From Rehmannia glutinosa (taxonomy: Eukaryota; Streptophyta; Magnoliopsida; Lamiales; Orobanchaceae): a DNA stretch of 64,000 bases. Positions 22,390 to 31,768 of the stretch are shown one piece after another; within the stretch, counting starts at the first letter, position 1, and each line of letters begins with the position of its first letter. The stretch spans positions 1-64,000 of the forward strand of contig JABTTQ020002196.1 in NCBI GenBank assembly GCA_016081115.2, in the 5' to 3' direction. The position numbers were made by a program, and so were the translations under genes. Below the pieces are notes generated by a model. The model made no database searches. It had not been told where the DNA came from and saw nothing but the letters and a program-made list of their open reading frames with translations.

Positions 22390-22397
22390 TATAAATA
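22390..22397 (+). promoter_or_regulatory. TATA box of the SireA 5' LTR
   Basis: TATAAATA, conserved in all four Sire-type LTRs (also 46207-46214). It puts the transcript start near 22420, so the hairpins are inside the RNA. Confidence 0.75.
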
Positions 22398-22617
22398 GAG
22401 GAAGTTTTGGAGCAACCAATACAACAATTGAGATACAACACAACAAGATACACTTCAAGCAAATACTTGGTCCTTCATTGTTATTATTCTTGTTGTAAAT
22501 TTGCCTAGCTTATCACTTTCACATCCTTGAGGTCTAGGCTATTCTTGATTACACTTTGCACTCAAATTGTATTATTCATTATTGAGTTGTAATCTTGATT
22601 TTTGGTTATCATTCAAA

Positions 22618-22752
22618 CACAAGATATCCTTGTGAGTGTTCTTGTGGTAAGAACACACTTGGATGATCTAGGTGATAGGTGCAAGAAGAGTGTGGTGCTC
22701 TTCAAGGTGTTGTAAGTTGAATTTGTATTAATTTTGGTAATTAATAAAATTC
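22618..22752 (+). promoter_or_regulatory. Hairpin series in the SireA LTR (putative R region)
   Basis: Four hairpins: 22618-22634 (stem CACAAG, loop ATATC), 22636-22656 (stem GTGTTCTT, loop GTGGT), 22685-22703 (stem GAAGAG plus a T-G pair, loop GTGGT) and 22719-22752 (stem TATTAATT, loop TTGGT, extended by GAATTT/AAATTC around one bulged G). The last contains the AATAAA poly(A) signal at 22743-22748. In the 3' LTR the same elements are at 28946-28962, 28964-28984, 29013-29031 and downstream. Confidence 0.65.
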
Positions 22753-22965
22753 TTTTTCTTTTTGAAATCCATCCCGGATATACTGGGGTGGTAGAGGATT
22801 AGGCCCTAGGTGGGATGAACCTCTTTAAATCGACGTGTGTTGTTTACATTCCGCACCTTTATTATTGTGTTTGAGCATTCGGTTTTAAAAAGAGGGCAAA
22901 ATCGAAAAGATGGAGATAATCTATTCACCCCCCTCTAGATTATCGTAGCCGCTTGGACTTACAAG

Positions 22966-22978
22966 TGGTATCAAAGCC
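22966..22978 (+). other. Primer-binding site of SireA
   Basis: TGGTATCAAAGCC, two bases after the LTR end; one mismatch to the usual initiator-Met type seen intact in SireB. Confidence 0.9.
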
Positions 22979-24429
22979 AAACTCTTTGGCAAGCTCGTTT
23001 CACATCGCGAGTGAAGAGAAACGATCGTCGCTGAACTTAACGAAGCTCATCTTTCCGGCACCTCCACCACCAAGCCACCACTATTTGATTCCAAAAATTT
23101 TATTTTTGGAAAGAAAGAATGGAATGCTACTTACAAGGTTGCGGGTTCGACATTTGGAACACCGTTATAAACGGAGAATCCATTCCGATGAAAGATACAC
23201 CACACACCTCAAAAGGCTTCAAAAAGCTCAATGATGAAGAGAAGAAAATCATCTCCTTAAACGGTAAAGCTCTTAATATTTTGTATTGTTCATTTACTAA
23301 TTTGGAATATGAACATATTGTAGGAATAAAATCGGCACATGAAGTATGGCAAAAATTAGAAGCCATCTATGGAGTATTTGCAAATGAAAGGAGTCAAACA
23401 AAAGCATCTACTTCTCAAAGGGATACAAGTCCAAATCTAAGAAACAAGCCTCTTACAACTTCCAATTATGAAGAAGTTGAATATTGTTTTATGGGCATCA
23501 ATGAAGAAAACGAGGTATGTCTTAAACCTTCTACTTCCTATGATATTGTCATTCAAAATGATTATAGTGATTTGCAAAATGATTATGATGAACTTCAAAA
23601 TGAATTCCAAAGCTTACTTGTTATATACAAAAATTTGAAAAAGGAATTCAATATTTTGAAAAATGATAAGGATAGTTTATTTACTTCCTATGAATCACTA
23701 TCATGTGCTCACACCACCACACTAGATAAGGTGAGAAACCATGAAAAAGAAAAAAGTACTCTTGTTGAGAATATTGATTGCATGAAAAAGGATTTATTAA
23801 AATCTAACCTGAGTACTAATAAATTGACCAATATTGTTGATGTTCATAATCTTGATAAAGGACTTGATCATAAGCCTAATGTTGTTAATCATATAAAAAA
23901 AAATCAAGTCACTATGCACGTTGGTCATTATGCTCCTAAAATTATTACATGCTTTTATTGCGGTAAAAAGGGTCATACGGTAAATACTTGTCGGGCTAGA
24001 AATAGCTCTAATTATTGTTGGAGACCTAAAAGTCTCAAGACTAATCCTAAAGGACCCAAACACATAAGGGCACCACAAAATAATGTGTTATTAGGTACCC
24101 GGCGAAATAATGATTGAAGAAAATTCATACCGCCAAGAAGACATCAAATGACCGTTTCATTTGATCAAAGAAGGAGAAATTATTTTCGACAAAGCCAATT
24201 TTCAAGAAAAGGATATAATCAAAATTGGGAAGAACATAATCCTTGGAAATGGCAAAGACATCATCAACAAGATGATTCTCAAAGAAGAAGAGATCATCAA
24301 CAATGGGAAGGCAACAAACCTTGGAAATGGAGTAATCAAAGAAGTCATCATCAACAAAGTGACTTCTCAATGGGAAGATATCATCAACAATGGGAAAGAC
24401 ACAACCCATGGAAACGGCGTAATTGGTAA
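22979..24429 (+). pseudogene. gag: SireA gag with zinc knuckle, broken
   Basis: The first part is in the frame that crosses the primer site; the main open stretch is 23119-24117 (Met at 23119, MECYLQGCGFDIWNTVING). The copia gag core runs to HEVWQKLEAIYG and then jumps straight to a polar segment, so about 150 residues of the usual UBN2 core are missing. Then comes a coiled coil (LQNDYDELQNEFQSLL) and a zinc knuckle CFYCGKKGHTVNTC (about 23950-23991; CX2CX4HX4C intact). A frame change near 24117 leads to a basic tail (24148-24429) with repeated HHQQ and NPWKW words. SireB has the same deletion and tail. Confidence 0.85.
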
Positions 24430-25309
24430 ACCGTATCTCTCCATTTATATATGCATTTTATTTTAATTCTATGCATGTTTTTAATTGTGTCTTAATTGCA
24501 AAATGAGTTTTCAAGCATTTATTGTTTAATTTAGGTCTTTAATATATTTGTGAGTTTCAAAATTTTTAAAAGAAGAAGACCTTGCATGATATTTCTAAAA
24601 CTCTTGAGCATTATATTAAATCCATGTAGTTTATTATCTTCTATGTATTCTCATAAGCATAAGCATTTATCTTGATATCTCCTATCACTTGCCTACACTT
24701 GTGTTTTTGTGCAAATTTTGTTTAAGAATTGTGTAGGATATTTATATCTCATACTCGTTGGCTATTTCGTCATCAAGTTTCTTAAACTATCGAGGTACAT
24801 TCACTCGTATTTTTCTTAAAACTCGATATTTATGCACATATCTTTCAAGATATTTCTTTTTAATCCCTTAAGTGCCCCTAAATGATTTTGCAAATATTCT
24901 CTTAAAAGGGCACTACTTGTTAAGTCTCGATTTTCTCGAATATATATTTTCCCGAAACCCGTATTTGTGGGACTTGATCCAAAATTATCTTTTTGCAAAG
25001 TTTTAAAACTTTTGGGGTGAAAAATCGATTTTGAAAATTTCGAAAAAGAAAAAAATTGCCTTTGGGACGGTCAAAGCAGGGGCGACGGCCGTCGCACGCC
25101 GACGTCGGCGTCGCACCCTACCTCGATCGGTCGCCCAGAGCAATTTCTCAGTTTAAAAACGTTCTTCCTTCATTTTATTACAGACGCAGAAAATCTCTTC
25201 AAACCCTATAACTGCGAATTTCCCCCTTTTCTTCTACAATCTTCAATTCTTCATCAATCCTTGTAATCTTTCTTGCTAATTCACTTCTTTTTGCAAGAAC
25301 TTCACATAT
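24430..25309 (+). other. Spacer between gag and the env-like ORF of SireA
   Basis: No gene where pol is expected. It contains a GC-rich CpG palindrome block at about 25070-25136 (GACGTCGGCGTCG) and a good splice acceptor TTTTATTACAG ending at 25183. SireB has a similar GC block and acceptor at 50430-50533. Confidence 0.6.
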
Positions 25310-26707
25310 ATGGCTCCTCCAAGAAATTCTACCGAACGAAATCCTCAAAAGAGGAGAAGGAGGCAAAGGGGAGAATCTTCTTCCAATCCCCAACAAGATG
25401 ATACTCTACAAGGAGACTATCAAAATCGGCTTACGGAAGAGGAGATTGTCGAATTAAGAGCCGGGGTTTCAAAATCAAGCATTCATTGGGACTCTAGTAA
25501 GTTATCACTCCTCTACGAGCCTCCCTCTAGAGCTAATAGATTTCGATTTTAAAATAAACTTGCGGAGGAACATTATGAGAATATTGGATTGAATGATAAG
25601 AAAATTGCGTGCACTCGTATGGTTCGATTTCAAGCATTTCATGATGAATTTCCGGATATTAGAGCTTATTTTGAAATTCAAGGATGGGTTTTACTTTGGG
25701 ATAATCCGTGTTTGCATTATGATGACGAACTTATAAAACTTTTTTATGCAAATATGTGGATTGTTGATGCTACGGTAGATAATCCGTTGGAACTTCACAC
25801 TTTTGTTAATGGTAGGCATTTTTCATGGACATTGGCCGATATTTGTAATCACTTTAACGTGCCAAATGATGGAGTGGTCAATGTGGATTGCGCTCATTGG
25901 GATGATAACATTTTCGGTGTTTCACTAGATGATGTGAAAACCTTTTTAGGAGTATATCCCGAAGTGACATACTCGGCAATGCCGCCAAATTATCGGATTA
26001 TATCTATCATTTGCTCCTATTGTGTGTGTGGAAAGGAAATAAAACTTCCGAGTAATCTCGAACTCTTTCTCACCTATAAGATTGTTCGAGGAGAAAGAGT
26101 AAATTATGGGGCAATTTTTGTATATTGCTTGTTGGAATCTAGAAAGCTTACCAAGAAAAATATACCTTGGGTAATTTGATTTGCCGACTCTATACCTATC
26201 GGGATACCGGAAAATGAAATGAATACCGAAATTCGTCACAATGATTTTGATAATGCCAACATTCTACAAATGGTAAGAATGCAACGACATTTACCACGGG
26301 TTCCTACCAAAGCCGCTAGGGGACGTGCCCGACATCAACAACAACCTCGGGATGATTTCTTTAATGACAATGAGGTTGAAAATATTGGAAGAGGTGAGTT
26401 TGACGAACAAAGAGATGATGAAGAAGAGAATGTGGGGAATGAAGAGGAAAATGAAGAAGAGAATGTGGTAAATGAACAAGAAATTAGGGAGGAAGGAGAT
26501 GAAGACGAGTCGGATGTTGAAGATCTAAATCTCAAAGAGAGAATGGCCAAAGTGGAAAGAGAAACATTTAGAGATGTGGCCTCTCTTAGAAAAGAGCTCC
26601 GGGTTGTGAAAAAGGAAAATTCTAGTTTGAAAAAGTCAATTGGCAAATTGAAGAAATTCATCAAAGATCTTATTCCCGGAACTTGCTTCTCCTCGGATGA
26701 GAAATGA
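25310..26707 (+). pseudogene. Env-like / putative plant transposon protein of SireA, two in-frame stops
   Basis: One reading frame of 466 codons broken only by TAA at 25550-25552 and TGA at 26177-26179. The N-terminus is basic (NPQKRRRRQRGESSSNPQ). The central domain (RMVRFQAFHDEFPDIRAYF, LIKLFYANMWIVDATVDNP, LADICNHFNVPNDG, VKTFLGVYPEVTYSAM) is of the 'Putative plant transposon protein' type that follows pol in many Sireviruses. The C-terminal third is strongly acidic (EEENVGNEEENEEENV) and ends in a coiled coil (VASLRKELRVVKKENSSLKK). No signal peptide or clear membrane segment is visible, so 'env-like' refers to position only. Start chosen at 25310: first Met after the acceptor, with A in position -3. 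Confidence 0.75.
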
Positions 26708-27925
26708 TGTCCCCACCCCCTTTACTTTCTAGCATTTTCGTTGCTTTGTTTTTTTATGAACTTTTGTAAAAATCTCTCGTACTAATAAAATTTGCTTGTC
26801 TTATTGAAAGGGTGAAAATTACAAGTTGATTATGACTTGTTGGTGATCATGGTATTGGTGGAGTATTTGATGGTAAAAATACTCTAATTTAACATATTGT
26901 TTGATAATTGGTATGAAGTACTTGATGGTAAAAGTGCTTCTCTTAATGCTTTGATCATTATGCTTAGATGGATATGTTGGGACATTTGATATATCATACT
27001 TGTATTGGTTGTATCACTTGATGGATGCTCTAATTTTTGGCATTTGTAATGCCTTGATTCTTTTTTGGGCTTATATTGTCTCAATTGGGTTGAACCCTTG
27101 AGAATCTCTTTGGTGAGCCTCTTATTTGATGTACAAATGTTGCATATGTTGCATATGATCTTATTGAGCTTTGGAATGAGGTTGATTGATGATTTTTGGC
27201 TTGAAACTTTCTCAAGGACTATATACAATCTCTTTTATTTTTCGCGCACACAAGGTGTTCGATGAAATGTCGCAATGAAACTTTCAACTTCTACATGATT
27301 CTCTTGCTTCAAAATGTCTTAAAATCTTTTTGAAATCATGTTTTTAGCTCACTATGAGCTTATGGATCTCTTATGTTAAAATTCTCCCATTTTCCTTGGA
27401 CTTTAAGTATAAATTGCTCGATGGTTGATAAACCGTCTCGTTTGCGCACTTTGATATATTTATATGATGTTTTTATCATCCTAACATTCTTTTTGATGAT
27501 TCCAAAGGGGGAGGAACATGATATTGGCTCATTAGCTCAAAGAAGCTAATAAAAGCTTATCATAAAAGCTATAAGCTATGGCTCATAAAAGCCATAAGTT
27601 GTGATTCGTTTTTAGTCAAATTGTTGCTTGATGGACTTTTATAATTGTTTAATGATGTTTTGTGACAGGGGGAGCTTATAAGCTCTTGAACAAATTGTAA
27701 AAGCTAAAGCTTTTAGCTTATGGAAAATTGCTTTTACATTATTCTTGATATGCTTGTTGATAGGGGGAGCTTGTGCTTATTATTGAATATATTTACTCCC
27801 TACTTGGTTGCTTTAATATTTTTGGAAATTTTGGTTGCTTCCAAATAGTCAAATGTTTTTACCGGAAAATCATTTCTAAAATTGCTCTCTTAGTTTGTGT
27901 AAAAATTGTTTTGGTTTGTAATCAT
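26708..27925 (+). other. SireA 3' untranslated region with extra polypurine-like runs
   Basis: No gene. Polypurine-like runs occur at 27504-27516 (AAAGGGGGAGGAA), 27665-27674 (ACAGGGGGAG) and 27761-27769 (TAGGGGGAG). Between them is a region rich in AGCTTAT / ATAAGCT words (27530-27730) with fold-back potential. Multiple polypurine runs are a reported Sirevirus trait. Confidence 0.65.
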
Positions 27926-27939
27926 CAAAAAGGGGGAGA
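27926..27939 (+). other. Polypurine tract of SireA
   Basis: AAAAAGGGGGAGAT directly before the 3' LTR start at 27940. Confidence 0.93.
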
Positions 27940-29288
27940 TTGTTTGATACATGTTTTTATCTTAATTTTGATGATTTTATTTTGTCACCAAAACAATATT
28001 TTTAAAGGTTGTCCAAATACTCCTAAATGATTTAAAATGGTTTTAATATTTTCAGGAGTATTTTCTCAAGTTTATTTTTGATAATAATGGACAACACTTT
28101 TAATGATTTTATGTCAATGGGTTTTTACTCCTAAAACAAGATTTCTAAATGTTGTCTAAATACTCCCGATTGGTTTAAAATGTTTTTACTAAATTTTTGG
28201 AGTATTTCTTGAGTTTTATTTTCGACAAAAATTGGACAACATGTCTCTTGGTCGACCGACGCCCTATAGGGCAACCCGCATTACTGAAGATGTTTTTAGA
28301 AACAGAAAATGAGACGGATGTAAAATTTGTCAGTCGAGGTGGCCGCCTAAAAGTCGGGTCGACCGGTGCCGTCGACCGGACGCCCCCCGGTCGACCGGTA
28401 CCTGGGAGTTCATTTTTGTTCCAGAACTTCTTGTCTTGTTTTTTGCTTGAGGGGACCGGTTGAAACAGGGTCAACCGGTCGAAGCTATGTCGACCGGCCG
28501 CCCCTGTTGAAAATTTCAAAGTGTTCTTAATTCTCTTATTTCGTGATGCACGGTCGCCTGTGTATTGACAAAGACAAATATATGACCGTTTGAGTTTGAC
28601 GGACACATTTCCTTAAATTGTCGGATTGATTTCTATGACTATATTCTTGATTTTAATTGTATTTTTTCAGAGATTTTCAATCCCCAAGAGGAGCCTATGC
28701 TTGATCAATCATCTCCTATAAAATAGAGGAAGTTTTGGAACAACCAATACAACAATTGAGATACAACACAACAAGATACACTTCAAGCAAATATTTGGTC
28801 CTTCATTGTTATTATTCTTGCTGTAAATTTGCCTAGCTTATCACTTTCACATCCTTGAGGTCTATGCTATTCTTGATTACACTTTGCACTCAAATTGTAT
28901 TATTCATTATTGAGTTGTAATCTTGATTTTTGGTTATCATTCAAACACAAGATATCTTTGTGAGTGTTCTTATGGTAAGAACACACTTGGATGATCTAGG
29001 TGATAGGTGCAAGAAGAGTGTGGTGCTCTTCAAGGTGTTGTAAGTTGAATTTGTATTAATTTTGGTAATTAATAAAATTCTTTTTCTTTTTGAAATCCAT
29101 CCCGGATATACTGGGGTGGTAGAGGATTAGGCCCTAGGTGGGTTGAACCTCTTTAAATCGACGTGTGTTGTTTACATTCCGCACCTTTATTATTGTTTTT
29201 GAGCATTCGGTTTTAAAAAGAGGGCAAAATCGAAAAGATATAATCTATTCACCCCCCCTCTAGATTATCGTAGCCGCTTGGACTTACA
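27940..29288 (+). repeat. SireA 3' LTR
   Basis: Near copy of 21616-22963. Differences concentrate in the GC-rich block (28249-28400), with several small indels; elsewhere only scattered substitutions. One hairpin loop reads ATGGT instead of GTGGT. Confidence 0.95.
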
Positions 29289-29293
29289 CTAAC

Positions 29294-29502
29294 TGGGAAT
29301 CCGTATATGCGACAAGGTTTTTAACATTACATTTGTGCGCCATCTTCGTCCCCACAATTAATGCTTCGTACTCAGCCTCGTTATTTGTCACTGTGAAGTT
29401 AAGTTTTAAATCCACTTCCACTTCGAATGACTTCGATCCTTGCAATAAAATTCCAGCTCCTCCACCTACGACTATAGGCAAACCATCGACATGTAGGAGC
29501 CA
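29294..29502 (-). pseudogene. pol: Tat element second (archaeal-type) RNase H, N-terminal half
   Basis: Minus strand: HVDG (first Asp), GGGAGILLQ, then NNEAEYEALIVGTKMA (Glu) and VAYTDSQLV (Asp), which ends at the SireA insertion point. The domain is completed at 21610-21161. The split is exact, with CTAAC duplicated. Confidence 0.88.
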
Positions 29503-29850
29503 CTACACCTCGACTTGGGTCGCTGGTTCCAGAATCACAGCTTCATTGACGAAATCAGCTAATACTTGAGCTTTGTTCGCCGTTTTGCACTGATACTTGA
29601 TATCAAACTCTCCCAGCTCCACAGACCATTTTACTAGGCAACCGGATAACTCTGTTCGTCCCAAGATTTGCTTAAAGGGCTGGTTGGTGAGAACAATGAT
29701 CTGATGAGATTGAAAGTATGGACGTAGCTTCCTTGCCGCCACTACTAGGGCCAAAGCTAATTTCTCTGTTTCTAAATACCTCTCCTCTGCTCCTTGCAAT
29801 AATTTGCTGACATAGTAGACCGGCTTATGCACCCCTTCTTCCTCTTTCAC
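29503..29850 (-). pseudogene. pol: Tat element RNase H (first, Ty3-type)
   Basis: An open stretch of 115 codons: KPVYYVSKLLQGAEERYLE, TEKLALALVVAARKLRPYF, IIVLTNQPFKQIL, LVKWSVELGEFDIKYQ. This is the usual connection plus RNase H of gypsy polymerases, which removes the RNA strand during cDNA synthesis. 29851-30030 continues the domain with frame changes and shows no separate gene. Confidence 0.85.
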
Positions 29851-30030
29851 TAAGACCGAGCTAACTGCTCGCTTAGAAACTGCTAGGTGCAGGTATAATG
29901 GCTTGCCTTTTTCAGGCTTGGATAATAAAGGTGGCGAACTTAGGTATGACTTTAGTTCCTCAAAAGCCTTTTCGCATTCATCTGTACACTTGAAATATTT
30001 CTTGTTTCTTAGAGTATTAAAGAAGGCTAG

Positions 30031-31058
30031 ATTTTAGTCAGCGGACCTCGAAATGAACCTGTTAAGCGAGGCTAGCTTCCCTTTTAGCTGCTAGACCTCA
30101 TTAACTATTCTCGGCGAAATCATCTCCAAGATCGTTTTTATCTTTTCTGGGTTCGCCTCGATGCCCCTTTCATTAACCATGAATCCAAGAAATTTTCCAC
30201 CTTGCACCCCAAAGGTGCACTTCGTCAGATTTAATTTCATCCCATAAGTTCGCATGATACTGAAAGCTCGCTTTAGGTGTTCTAGGTGATCCTCTTGCCT
30301 TTCAATTTTCACTAGCATATCATCCACATACACCTCCATCGTCTTCCCAATCTCTGTTTTAAGCATGAGGTTGACTAATCGTTGGTACGTTGCTCCAGCG
30401 TTTTTCAACCCGAATGGCATCACCATATAACAATATACCCCTTTGTCGGTAATAAATGAGGTTTTATCCCGATCCTCCTCGGCCATGAATATTTGGTGAT
30501 AGCCTTGGTATGCATCCATCATGCTCAACAAAGCACATCCAGCTGTTGAATCTACCAAGAGGTCGATCCGAGGTAGCGGATAAGGATCTTTTGGGCATGC
30601 TTTATTTAGGTCTGTGAAGTCCGTGCAATACTCCATTTATCCGTTGTTTTTGGAACAATCACAACATTGGAAAGCCACTCAGTGAACTAAATTTCAACAA
30701 CATGTCCCACTTCGAGGAGCTTATTTACCTCGCTTTCTATGATGCGGTTCCTCTCGCCCCCAAAGCTTCGCTTCTTCTACTTAATAGGTTTTACCTCCGG
30801 GTCGACATTCAAGCAATGTACAACTACCTCTAGGCTAATGCCTTGAAAATCTGATGGCTTCCACGCAAATATATCTGTGTTCTCTTTCAAGAATTGGATA
30901 GTCAAAATCTCCAAGCTCGGATCCATCTGCGACCCTATGCGCGTGAACTTCTCGGAGTTGGTTGGATTTAGCTGCACCCTTTTATATTGATCCATTGGCT
31001 CAATTCTATATTCTATAGTCCTTGCCTTTTTGTACAACTCTTTATCTTTCTTACTCAT
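30031..31058 (-). pseudogene. pol: Tat element reverse transcriptase, mostly preserved
   Basis: The core 30636-30091 is open for 181 codons with all main motifs: DFTDLNKACPKDPYPLPRID, LSMMDAYQGYHQI, FITDKGVYCYMVMPFGLKNA and catalytic YVDDMLVK (about 30330-30310). Upstream 31058-30777 holds the polymerase N-terminal part (PSLEILTIQFLKENTDIFAW, followed by DPEVKPIK). A stop or frame change near 30640-30780 separates the two. This is the best-preserved catalytic domain in the window. Confidence 0.88.
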
Positions 31059-31156
31059 CCCCGCTTCCTCTTCCTGGGTGATCTGTTTGATGGTTCAAAC
31101 CTCTCGCGATCCTTTTTCTTCTTTAATGATAAATTATAGCACTCTCGTGCACTCTT

Positions 31157-31768
31157 CTAGTCTCCTCGAACCTCCCCAATTCCACCCGAAGTTGGGAATT
31201 TTAGCTTCAAATGGTACATAGATACAATCGCCTGGAAACGATTCAGGCTAGGCCTCCCTAAGATGACATTGTAGGTAAATGGAGCATCAACCACCAAGTA
31301 CTTAATCATCACCATCTTTCTGCATGGCAAGGTCCCGAGCGTAGTTGGAAGATCGATGGTTCCCAATGGGATCACCTTGCTTCCTCCAAATCCAGTTAGA
31401 GGTGTGTTGACAGGCTGCAACGTTGCCACCTCCAATTCCATTTTTCTGAGAACATGTAGGAAAATCACATCCACCGAGCTACCATTGTCTATCAAAGTTT
31501 TTTTCACCGCAAAATTTGCAATATCCACTGTGATCACCATGGGATCATTTTGGTTCGCTTCAATTCCAACTAAGTCGCGATTGTCAAAAGTGATAGGAGC
31601 TACCTTTTGTATGTTCAGGATACTCAAAGGTCGCTTGGGAGTGTGAGTTAGAGTTTGCATACTTTTTCTTCTATCACTCTGCGAATCGCCTCCACTTGGG
31701 CCTCCCGCGATCATATGTATCACTCCCCTGCATGGTAAATTCTCATCTTGCTTATCTCGCCTTGCCAT
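31157..31768 (-). pseudogene. pol: Tat element aspartic protease and flanking linker
   Basis: An open stretch of 203 codons. The active site is TLIDNGSSVDVIFLHV (D-N-G in place of the common D-S/T-G, as often seen in Tat elements); LGRPSLNRFQAI is the conserved hydrophobic-Gly-Arg segment at its C-terminal side. The N-terminal part (RGVIHMIAGGPSGGDSQSDR) is the usual gag-protease linker. It would process Gag-Pol. Confidence 0.85.

Larger units (their letters stand above)
21616..22963 (+). repeat. SireA 5' LTR
   Basis: U3 holds two palindromic units in tandem (21683-21770 and 21826-21915; each has GTTGTCYAAATACTC facing GGAGTATTT...GGACAAC) and a GC-rich block of overlapping GTCGACCGGTCGCC motifs (about 21928-22170). 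A TATA box is at 22390-22397. Downstream lie the hairpins at 22618-22752. It ends TTGGACTTACA. Confidence 0.95.
21616..29288 (+). mobile_element. SireA: Sirevirus-like Ty1/copia element lacking pol
   Basis: 7673 bp with 1348/1349-bp LTRs, TG...CA ends and a perfect target duplication CTAAC (21611-21615 and 29289-29293). It contains a primer site, a gag with zinc knuckle, a long spacer, an env-like ORF, several polypurine-like runs and a polypurine tract. Protease, integrase, reverse transcriptase and RNase H are absent, so it must depend on another element. Gag type, the CATCATCAAAAAGGGGGAGAT tract region and the env-like ORF point to Sirevirus ancestry. The LTRs are nearly identical outside one GC-rich block, so the insertion is fairly recent. 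Confidence 0.93.
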
